Assembly: GCA_013698305.1 (NCBI GenBank)
Contig: JACCVC010000008.1
Coordinates: forward strand, 1-5,096
DNA from: Chloroflexia bacterium
GTDB taxonomy: Bacteria > Chloroflexota > Chloroflexia > Thermomicrobiales > UBA6265
DNA length: 5,096 nt
Reading direction: 5' to 3'
Positions within the stretch are counted from its first letter, which is position 1, and each line of letters begins with the position of its first letter. The notes under the pieces were generated by a model, which worked only from the letters and a program-made list of their open reading frames with translations, searched no databases and had not been told where the DNA came from. Both the position numbers and the translations under genes were made by a program. Shown here one piece after another: positions 1 through 5,096 of this stretch.

Positions 1-599
1 GGATCATCGGCCTGACGGAGCCGTGGTTCGGGGTCTTCGGGCAAGACTTCTCGGGCCGCGACCTGATCCTGCTGATCGGCGGATTCTTCCTTCTGTTCAA
101 GGCCACGATGGAGATTCACGAGAAGCTCGAAGGCCACGAAGAAACCGCGAGCAAGAGTGCGCCAGCATCATTCATGAGTGTGATCATCCAGATCATGCTG
201 CTGGACGTCGTATTCTCGCTCGACTCGGTGATCACCGCGGTCGGTATGGCCGACGATATCGCCGTGATGATCGCCGCCGTCATTATCTCTATCGGCGTGA
301 TGCTGGTCGCGTCCAAGTCGATCGCTGACTTCGTGCAGAAGCACCCGACGGTCAAGATCCTGGCGCTCAGCTTCCTGATCCTGATCGGCATGTCGCTGGT
401 GGCCGAGGGCTTCGACCAGCACATTCCGAAAGGCTATATCTACACCGCGATGGCCTTTTCGATCATCGTCGAAATCATCAACCTGCGCGTAAAGTCCAAC
501 ACCAGGGGGCAGGAGCCCGAGCCAGTTCAGCTCAGCAACCGATACGCCGGTGAGTACACCGTCGAGCGATATGCGGGTCGAGCCTCTCAGGGCAAGTAA
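1..599 (+). CDS. TerC/YgdQ family integral membrane protein (5' end cut off by the window)
   Basis: This is the C-terminal part (198 residues, reading from base 3) of an inner-membrane protein of the TerC family, YgdQ/YoaE branch. From what is known of the family, TerC-like proteins are multi-pass membrane proteins linked to metal-ion (notably Mn2+) export or to tellurite resistance; the role of the YgdQ branch is less certain. Visible family signatures are FSGRDLILLIGG (about residues 16-27), KATMEIHEKLEG just after, the LLDVVFSLDSVITAVG segment (about 66-81) with conserved acidic residues Asp68 and Asp74, KHPTVKILALSFLIL (about 113-127), and PKGYIYTAMAFSIIVE near 142-157. About five hydrophobic segments can be seen. 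By comparison with YgdQ-type proteins of about 240 residues, roughly the first 70 residues, including the other acidic motif, lie outside the window. The last ~35 residues form a hydrophilic tail that the family core does not explain. Stop TAA at 597-599. Family call secure; substrate unknown. Confidence 0.93.
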   Translation, partial: IIGLTEPWFGVFGQDFSGRDLILLIGGFFLLFKATMEIHEKLEGHEETASKSAPASFMSVIIQIMLLDVVFSLDSVITAVGMADDIAVMIAAVIISIGVMLVASKSIADFVQKHPTVKILALSFLILIGMSLVAEGFDQHIPKGYIYTAMAFSIIVEIINLRVKSNTRGQEPEPVQLSNRYAGEYTVERYAGRASQGK

Positions 600-626
600 C
601 GCTTGGCGAACATGCAACGAAGTACC

Positions 627-660
627 GAACGGGAGTCCAGCGTTTGCCGAACTCCCGTTC
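627..660 (+). terminator. Perfect inverted repeat after the TerC gene, candidate terminator
   Basis: The arms GAACGGGAGT (627-636) and ACTCCCGTTC (651-660) are exact reverse complements, 10 bp, separated by a 14-base loop. The repeat begins 27 bases after the TerC stop codon and lies before the putative promoter of the next gene, which is where a terminator would be expected. No U-run follows, and the loop is longer than in a classic intrinsic terminator. It could therefore instead be an RNA 3'-end stabiliser or a regulator binding site. The symmetry is certain; the function is inferred. Confidence 0.5.
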
Positions 661-690
661 AGTCTGTCCGGCTTGTCGTCCGCCTGACGC

Positions 691-719
691 TTGCCCCGAA
701 GCCAGTTTCCCGGTACAAC
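691..719 (+). promoter_or_regulatory. Putative sigma70-type promoter for the dehydrogenase-deacylase pair
   Basis: TTGCCC at 691-696 (4 of 6 matches to TTGACA) and TACAAC at 714-719 (4 of 6 to TATAAT) are separated by exactly 17 bases. This would place the transcription start near 726 and give a leader of about 50 bases before the ATG at 775. It lies downstream of the 627-660 inverted repeat, consistent with a new transcription unit. Matches of this quality occur by chance, so this is only a candidate. Confidence 0.38.
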
Positions 720-760
720 ACAAGCATTCGTCATCGGGGCGGTAGCCATCGCCCACGTCA

Positions 761-764
761 GGAG
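761..764 (+). promoter_or_regulatory. Ribosome binding site (GGAG) deciding the dehydrogenase start
   Basis: GGAG sits 10 bases before the ATG at 775. It supports this start over an in-frame TTG at 691, which would add 28 residues that do not look like the family and would overlap the likely promoter. Confidence 0.65.
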
Positions 765-774
765 CGAAATCATC

Positions 775-1779
775 ATGGCAACGAAGCCTCGTGTCGCGGT
801 TACCCGAATCATCCCGGACGCCGGCCTCGACCTCATCCGTGACGCGACCGATATGCGGTTGTGGAAAGACCCATTGCCGCCATCGCCGGCTGAGCTCGAC
901 GACCTGCTGGCCGACGCTGTCGGCGCCCTCACGCTGCTGACCGACAAGATCGATGATCCGCTGCTCGCCCGCCACCCTCAACTGCGCGTCGTCAGCAACT
1001 TCGCCGTCGGTTTCGACAACGTCGATGTCGACGCCGCCACCGAGCGCGGCGTGGCCGTCTGCAACACCCCTGACGTCCTGACCGGGACAACCGCCGAGAT
1101 GGCCTTCACCCTGATGATGGCCGCGGCCCGGCGTGTGTCCGAAGGGGTCGACTACGTTCGCGACGGCAAGTGGAAGACCTGGGGTCCGACCCTGCTGCTC
1201 GGCCAGGACATCGTCGGGGCAACGCTCGGCATCGTCGGGTTCGGGCGAATCGGTCGGGAACTGGCCCGCATGGCGCGAGGCTTTAACATGAAGCTTCTCG
1301 TCTACGACACGTATATCGATCCGACAGCCGCCGATGAGTTCGGCGTGACCTACGTCTCGCTGGGCAATCTGCTCCAGGAGTCGGATTTCGTCTCGCTGCA
1401 CATGGCCCTCAACGACGACACGTACCAGATGATCGGCGCCGACGAGCTGCGGATGATGAAGCCGACCTCGGTGTTGGTCAACGCCGCCCGCGGTCCGGTG
1501 GTGGACACCGATGCGCTGGTGTCAGCCCTGCGCGACGGAGAGATCTTCGCCGCCGGGCTGGACGTGACCGACCCGGAACCGCTACCCGCCGATCACTCGC
1601 TGGTGTCGTTGCCCAACTGCACCGTCGTTCCGCACATCGCCTCGGCCACCGTCGTGACCAGGGATCGGATGGCGACGTTGGCGGCTCGCAATCTCCTGGC
1701 GGTGCTCAACGGCGATACCCCCGAGGCAATAGTCAACCCGAAAGTGCTTGAAAGATCGCAGCGAGACTCCGGGACATGA
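775..1779 (+). CDS. D-2-hydroxyacid dehydrogenase, glyoxylate/hydroxypyruvate reductase (GRHPR)-like
   Basis: A complete 334-residue cytoplasmic enzyme, normal length for the family. It should interconvert 2-oxo acids such as glyoxylate or hydroxypyruvate and their D-2-hydroxy acids using NAD(P)H. The N-terminal substrate domain opens with VAVTRIIPDAGLDL (7-20) and carries the substrate-loop segment SNFAVGFDNVDV (74-85). The central Rossmann domain has GFGRIG (155-160). The catalytic residues are visible: Arg239 in NAARGPVVD, Glu268 in GLDVTDPEPLP and His287 in PHIAS. The GLDVTDPEPLP and PHIASAT forms are typical of the glyoxylate reductase/GRHPR branch. Asp178 at the end of the second Rossmann strand (VYDTY) suggests NAD(H) over NADP(H); this is an inference. 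ATG 775 was chosen because GGAG precedes it and because the family N-terminus starts there. The stop overlaps the next gene's start by four bases (ATGA), so the two are cotranscribed. Other members of the superfamily (D-lactate or phosphoglycerate dehydrogenase) are less likely. Confidence 0.93.
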   Translation: MATKPRVAVTRIIPDAGLDLIRDATDMRLWKDPLPPSPAELDDLLADAVGALTLLTDKIDDPLLARHPQLRVVSNFAVGFDNVDVDAATERGVAVCNTPDVLTGTTAEMAFTLMMAAARRVSEGVDYVRDGKWKTWGPTLLLGQDIVGATLGIVGFGRIGRELARMARGFNMKLLVYDTYIDPTAADEFGVTYVSLGNLLQESDFVSLHMALNDDTYQMIGADELRMMKPTSVLVNAARGPVVDTDALVSALRDGEIFAAGLDVTDPEPLPADHSLVSLPNCTVVPHIASATVVTRDRMATLAARNLLAVLNGDTPEAIVNPKVLERSQRDSGT

Positions 1780-3083
1780 CCGAACGCAGCCTCGACGATC
1801 TTCGTGATCCGATCCGGAGCTGGCTGACCGAGCATCGTGATGATGCCGAGCGATTGCTGTTGTCTCTCGTGGAGGTATCCTGCGTGACCGGCAACGAGGG
1901 GGCCGTCCAGGATGTAGTCGAGAGGGCGATGCATGATCGCGGCTGGGCCGTCGACCGCTGGGAGGCCAGCCGCGAGGAGACCGAACCGTACCTGGTCCAT
2001 GTCGGCGAGCAGGCTGTATACGACGGTCGGCCAAACCTGATCGCCAGCGTCCCTGGAAAAGGCGACGGCCGCTCACTGATGCTCCAGGGGCACGTCGACA
2101 CGGTCGAGATCGGCGATCCTGCTCTCTGGGAAAGAAATCCAGCAGGTGAAATTCTTGGCGACCGCCTCTACGGGCGTGGCGCGTGTGACATGAAGGGCGG
2201 CATCGTCTCGATGATGATCGCCCGTCAGGCGCTGGCCGAGCTCAGCATCGACATCCACGGTGACGTCCTGCTCGCGACGTCGGTCGGCGAGGAAGATGGC
2301 GGCCTTGGCGCGCTCTCCACAATTCTGCGTGGGCATCGCGCCGACGGCGTGATCGTCACCGAGCCGTCGCAACGCTCGCTCGTGATCGCCCAGGGCGGGT
2401 CGCTGGTGTTCCGGATCACGGTTCCCGGCAAGGCGGCCCATGGCGCTGCCCGATGGGAGGGCGAGTCGGCGCTCGAGCACTTCATCCCGATCTTCAACGA
2501 CTTGCTGGAGTGGGAACGCGAGCGCAACCGCGACCTCTCCCACCCGCTGTATGACCACCTGCCCAACAAATTCCCGATCAGCGTCGGGCTGGTTCAGGCG
2601 GGCAACTGGGCGTCGACCGTGCCGGAATCGCTGGTTGCCGAAGGGCGGCTCGGGTTCCTCCCCGGCGAGACGATCGAGGAGATGCAGGCCGCCACCGCCG
2701 AGCGCATGGACCGCGTGGCGCAGGCCGATCCGTGGCTGCGGGAGCATCCACCGACGCTGGAGTGGTTCGGCGGGCAGTTTGCCTCCGCTGAGGTCTCGCC
2801 GGATCATCCGCTGGCGGGGACTGTTGCCGAGGCGCATCGGGCCAGCACCGGCGAGGCGGTGTCGATCCAGGGCGTCACCTACGGCGCCGACATGCGACTG
2901 TTCCTCCAGATCGGCGACATGCCAACCGTGATCTATGGCGGCGGCGATGTCCGCCTGGCGCACGTCGCCAACGAGTACATCGAGATGTCGGAAGTGCTGC
3001 TGGCCGCCGAGACGATGGCGTTGGCCATTGCCTCCTGGTGCGGTTACGACTATCCTGCCACCGGTATCCACACCGAGGCGTAG
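1776..3083 (+). CDS. M20 family metallo-amidohydrolase, ArgE/DapE-like deacylase or peptidase
   Basis: A complete 435-residue zinc (or cobalt) dependent hydrolase that should cleave an amide bond of an N-acyl amino acid or small peptide in the cytoplasm. All M20 motifs are present: GHVDTV with metal ligand His106 and Asp108; GRGACDMKGG with bridging ligand Asp138; GEEDGG with general base Glu172 and ligand Glu173; TEPS with ligand Glu196; and a C-terminal LAHVANEY with ligand His398. The small dimerisation domain starts near residue 207 and contains the conserved AAHGA (His222). The length and the segment around residues 263-297 (PISVG...GFLPGE) match the ArgE/DapE-type deacylase group rather than dipeptidases. 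Which of acetylornithine, succinyl-diaminopimelate or another acyl-amino acid is used cannot be decided; no arginine or lysine biosynthesis genes are nearby. No clear Shine-Dalgarno precedes ATG 1776, whose ATGA overlap with the preceding gene suggests translational coupling. Stop TAG at 3081-3083. Confidence 0.93.
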   Translation: MTERSLDDLRDPIRSWLTEHRDDAERLLLSLVEVSCVTGNEGAVQDVVERAMHDRGWAVDRWEASREETEPYLVHVGEQAVYDGRPNLIASVPGKGDGRSLMLQGHVDTVEIGDPALWERNPAGEILGDRLYGRGACDMKGGIVSMMIARQALAELSIDIHGDVLLATSVGEEDGGLGALSTILRGHRADGVIVTEPSQRSLVIAQGGSLVFRITVPGKAAHGAARWEGESALEHFIPIFNDLLEWERERNRDLSHPLYDHLPNKFPISVGLVQAGNWASTVPESLVAEGRLGFLPGETIEEMQAATAERMDRVAQADPWLREHPPTLEWFGGQFASAEVSPDHPLAGTVAEAHRASTGEAVSIQGVTYGADMRLFLQIGDMPTVIYGGGDVRLAHVANEYIEMSEVLLAAETMALAIASWCGYDYPATGIHTEA

Positions 3084-3110
3084 GGGCGAGTTCCGGCAGG
3101 ATACTCGCCC
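3084..3110 (+). terminator. Hairpin directly after the M20 gene stop, candidate terminator part 1
   Basis: GGGCGAGT (3084-3091) and ACTCGCCC (3103-3110) are perfect 8-bp complementary arms with an 11-base loop, starting on the base after the TAG stop. No T-run follows. Together with the adjacent second hairpin it probably marks the 3' end of the dehydrogenase-deacylase transcript. Confidence 0.5.
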
Positions 3111-3111
3111 G

Positions 3112-3131
3112 GTTCGCCGCTTGCGGCGGAC
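3112..3131 (+). terminator. Second tandem hairpin with CUUG tetraloop, candidate terminator part 2
   Basis: Bases 3112-3119 (GTTCGCCG) pair with 3124-3131 (CGGCGGAC) over 8 bp, one of them a G-U pair. They close a CTTG loop flanked by G-C, a known stable RNA tetraloop arrangement. It lies one base after the first hairpin. The downstream sequence is not T-rich, so factor-assisted termination or transcript-end protection is as likely as intrinsic termination. Confidence 0.48.
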
Positions 3132-3151
3132 AATCGTCCCAATCGGCACGC

Positions 3152-3160
3152 TGATACAAA
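3152..3160 (+). promoter_or_regulatory. Possible extended -10 promoter element before the S9 peptidase gene
   Basis: TGATACAAA reads as an extended -10 element (TG, one base, then TACAAA, 4 of 6 to TATAAT). No convincing -35 hexamer lies 16-19 bases upstream. A start near 3167 would give a leader of about 50 bases before ATG 3217, similar to the arrangement proposed upstream of the dehydrogenase. Weak evidence; readthrough from the gene pair upstream is the alternative. Confidence 0.25.
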
Positions 3161-3205
3161 CCATTACCTGCTGAAGGATCTAACCGGTCCGCCCGTCGAC
3201 GCAAC

Positions 3206-3210
3206 AAGGA
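3206..3210 (+). promoter_or_regulatory. Ribosome binding site (AAGGA) of the S9 peptidase gene
   Basis: AAGGA is separated by 6 bases from ATG 3217, good spacing. It decides the start in favour of 3217 over the in-frame ATGs at 3232 and 3250, which have no comparable site. Confidence 0.7.
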
Positions 3211-3216
3211 ATCTTC

Positions 3217-5096
3217 ATGACTTCAACCGCAATGACTCCGACCCGCGCCATGACCAGCGAGGGCCTTCTCACCCGCATGCGAACCGCGTCAGGGGCGCAA
3301 ATGTCCCCTGATGGCCAGGAGATCGTCTACGTTGTCTCCGGGATCGATCCCGACACCAGCAAGGGCGTCAGCCAGCTCTGGCTGATTCGGCTCGAAGACA
3401 AGTCCACCCGCCAGCTCACGTTCAACGGCGCCGTGAATCGTGCCCCCGCTCTTTCTCCGGACGGCAATCACATCGCCTTCGTCTCCAACCGGGACGGCGA
3501 CGACCGCTGGTCGCTCTGCGTGATGCCTCGGGACGGTGGCGAAGCGTCGACCGTGGATATGTTCGAGAAGGCTCCGCTCTCGCTGGCCTGGCGTCCGGAC
3601 GGGCAGGCGATTGCCGTGGCCATGCCGATCGGCGGCGTGCCCGAAGGCTCGGCCCGCGTCATCACCCGCATCGACTACAAGCAGGACAACCGCGGCATCA
3701 TCAACGATGAGCGCCATCAGGTCGTCCTGGTCTCGCTCGATGCGAAGGGATCGCGGCAGCTGACGCATGAGGCGTTCGATCACCAGTCCCCGCAGTGGTC
3801 TCCGGACGGGACACTGCTGGCGGTTAAGCAGACCCGTCTCAACGGCATGGTGAGCCACCTCCTGCTGATCGACACCGACGGCCACGAGCAGGCCAGGATC
3901 GGGACCGATACCGGCACGATCGGCACCTGGTCGTGGTCACCAGACGGATTGAGCATCGTTTACGACGGCGCCGAAACACCCAGCCCGCAGTCTGACTACT
4001 ACCGATACGACGTCAGGGCCGGGACATCCCAACGCCTTACCGACGACCCCGGATTTTCGTCGGTGTCCGGCTTCCCGACAATCTCCGGGCCAGACCAGCC
4101 GGTCTGGATCGGGCCGAACTCCGTCCGAGTCCACGGCATCCAGGCGGGCGCCAGCGGCATCTGGGAGTTGGATACCCAGACCGGCGAACTGGACAAGATT
4201 GTCTGGTGGGACGCGACCCACGCTGGTTTCAGCGCCGATGACTCCCACAACCGGATGGTGCAGGGCAGGTCGTCGCTGGAATCCAACGGCGAGTTGGTTC
4301 TGCTCGATTTCGAGGCTGGCGACACCAGGCGCATCACCCACCTCAACGACGAATTGTTCGAAAAGATGCCGCTGGCTCGGGCCGACAAGATCACCATCGA
4401 CCGCGAGGGTTGGGCCATCGACGCCTGGGTGCTGAAACCAGCGGGGTTCGATTCGTCCCAGACCTACCCGGTCGTGCTGGATGTCCACGGCGGTCCGCAC
4501 GGCAACTACGGCTACAGCTTCAATGCCGGCGCGCAGTTGATGGCGTCTGCGGGCTACGTCGTCGTCGCGGCGAATCCGCGCGGATCGGGAACCTACGGTC
4601 GCGCGTTCGGCGAGGCGGTCCGAGGCGACTGGGGCGGCGAGGACTGGCGGGACCTACTGGCGGTGCTGGACACCGTGCTGGAGGAATCGTGGGCCGACGC
4701 CGACCGCACTGCCATCTATGGCTATTCCTACGGTGGGTACATGACGTCCTGGGCAATCGGCCAGACGGACAGGTTCAAGGCGGCGGTCTGCGGGGCGCCG
4801 GTGTTCAACTTCCATTCGTTCTACGGCACCAGCGACATTGGCCACGTCTTCGGCGAGACGCAGTGGGGCGGCACGCCGGCTGAGGTTGGCGAGTGGATGA
4901 CCGAGCGGTCGCCATCGACCTGGATTCACCGCGCCACTACCCCGACGCTGATCGTCCACGGCGAGTCGGACCACCGCTGCCCCATCGGGCAGGGGGAGGA
5001 AATGTTCGTCGCGTTGCTCAAGGCCGGCTGCGAGGTCGAGTTCGTCCGCTATCCCGGCGGGTCGCATCTGATGCTGCGGGGAGCGCCCCTCGCGCT
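3217..5096 (+). CDS. S9 family serine peptidase (acylaminoacyl-peptidase/prolyl-oligopeptidase-like), 3' end cut off
   Basis: The frame is open for 626 codons to the right edge. The product should be a cytoplasmic oligopeptidase or acylaminoacyl-peptidase: no signal peptide or membrane segment is seen at the N-terminus (MTSTAMTPTRAMTSEGLL). Residues ~25-380 form a TolB/PD40-like beta-propeller with repeated blade motifs: SPDG at 30-33 and 80-83, WRPDG at 125-129, WSPDG at 194-198 and 240-244. Residues ~395-626 are the alpha/beta hydrolase domain: HGGPH (424-428, oxyanion region), NPRGS (453-457), GDWGGEDW (470-477), nucleophile Ser504 in GYSYGGY, Asp585 in HGESDHRCP and His617 in YPGGSH. The whole triad is therefore inside the window. 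Family members are usually about 650-690 residues, so only a few dozen C-terminal residues are missing. The propeller gates access, restricting substrates to short peptides. A 133-base gap with hairpins separates it from the M20 gene, so it may be a separate unit, though peptide breakdown fits both. Exact specificity (acyl-, dipeptidyl- or prolyl-) is not decidable. Confidence 0.94.
   Translation, partial: MTSTAMTPTRAMTSEGLLTRMRTASGAQMSPDGQEIVYVVSGIDPDTSKGVSQLWLIRLEDKSTRQLTFNGAVNRAPALSPDGNHIAFVSNRDGDDRWSLCVMPRDGGEASTVDMFEKAPLSLAWRPDGQAIAVAMPIGGVPEGSARVITRIDYKQDNRGIINDERHQVVLVSLDAKGSRQLTHEAFDHQSPQWSPDGTLLAVKQTRLNGMVSHLLLIDTDGHEQARIGTDTGTIGTWSWSPDGLSIVYDGAETPSPQSDYYRYDVRAGTSQRLTDDPGFSSVSGFPTISGPDQPVWIGPNSVRVHGIQAGASGIWELDTQTGELDKIVWWDATHAGFSADDSHNRMVQGRSSLESNGELVLLDFEAGDTRRITHLNDELFEKMPLARADKITIDREGWAIDAWVLKPAGFDSSQTYPVVLDVHGGPHGNYGYSFNAGAQLMASAGYVVVAANPRGSGTYGRAFGEAVRGDWGGEDWRDLLAVLDTVLEESWADADRTAIYGYSYGGYMTSWAIGQTDRFKAAVCGAPVFNFHSFYGTSDIGHVFGETQWGGTPAEVGEWMTERSPSTWIHRATTPTLIVHGESDHRCPIGQGEEMFVALLKAGCEVEFVRYPGGSHLMLRGAPLA

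Noticed and set aside
691..774. Upstream TTG start that would extend the dehydrogenase by 28 residues
   Set aside because: The extra residues do not match the family N-terminus, the TTG forms the putative -35 box, and GGAG is well placed for ATG 775.
603..842. Short plus-strand frame (79 codons, TTG start) in the gap after TerC
   Set aside because: It runs through the inverted repeat and promoter, overlaps the dehydrogenase in another frame by nearly 70 bases, has no good ribosome binding site, and its product shows no recognisable feature.
168..947. Minus-strand open frame (259 codons) over TerC and the following gap
   Set aside because: The translation is low-complexity (His, Asp, Arg rich) opposite membrane-helix codons, with no motif; a shadow of TerC.
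532..1401. Minus-strand open frame (289 codons) across the TerC end, the gap and the dehydrogenase
   Set aside because: It crosses the candidate promoter and terminator and overlaps two confidently recognised genes; its composition is typical of a shadow frame with no family resemblance.
3121..3157. TTGCGG (3121) as a -35 box paired with the -10-like sequence near 3152
   Set aside because: The spacing would be about 25 bases or more, too long for a sigma70 promoter, and TTGCGG lies inside the second hairpin stem and loop.
2073..3164. Long minus-strand open frame (363 codons) opposite the M20 gene
   Set aside because: It lies antisense to a gene with all catalytic motifs intact. Its translation is rich in Arg, Gly, His and Asp with no recognisable domain, as expected for the reverse complement of a GC-rich coding frame.
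3289..3885. Minus-strand open frame opposite the S9 propeller
   Set aside because: It is antisense to a complete propeller domain with repeated SPDG motifs; no domain is visible in the translation.
1..5096. Mobile element, CRISPR array, tRNA/rRNA, toxin-antitoxin or defence module
   Set aside because: No transposase, integrase, direct-repeat array, RNA gene pattern or small paired genes were seen; the four genes are ordinary metabolic and membrane functions with uniform codon use.

Overview
The window carries four same-strand (+) protein genes from a moderately GC-rich bacterium (low 60s % GC by eye, strong G/C preference at third codon positions). The protein style (an S9 peptidase with no signal peptide and a TolB-like propeller, a YgdQ-type TerC protein, a GRHPR-like dehydrogenase) resembles Chloroflexota of the Thermomicrobia/Sphaerobacter kind. 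That placement is an inference from general resemblance; no rRNA or marker gene is present.

Layout. Bases 1-599 hold the 3' part of a TerC/YgdQ-like membrane protein gene cut by the left edge. Bases 600-774 are a 175-base gap with a perfect 10-bp inverted repeat just after the TerC stop (candidate terminator), then a plausible sigma70-type promoter and a Shine-Dalgarno sequence. Bases 775-1779 encode a complete D-2-hydroxyacid dehydrogenase of the glyoxylate/hydroxypyruvate reductase type. Its stop overlaps the start of the next gene (ATGA), a complete M20 family ArgE/DapE-like metallo-deacylase at 1776-3083, so these two form a translationally coupled pair. Bases 3084-3216 are a 133-base gap with two hairpins in tandem right after the stop, a possible extended -10 promoter and a good ribosome binding site. 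From 3217 to the right edge runs an S9 family acylaminoacyl-peptidase/prolyl-oligopeptidase-like gene that lacks only its last few dozen codons; its complete Ser-Asp-His triad is inside the window.

How the genes may work together. A cytoplasmic S9 oligopeptidase, an M20 amidohydrolase/peptidase and a 2-hydroxyacid dehydrogenase fit peptide or N-acyl-amino-acid turnover followed by 2-oxo/2-hydroxy acid metabolism. This is inferred from gene order only; the substrate of each enzyme cannot be read from the sequence. The TerC gene is probably a separate unit. I see no mobile element, CRISPR array, tRNA, rRNA or defence module, and nothing that requires a new biological system. The observations worth a second look are modest: the coupled gene pair, the intergenic hairpins and the predicted cofactor preference of the dehydrogenase.
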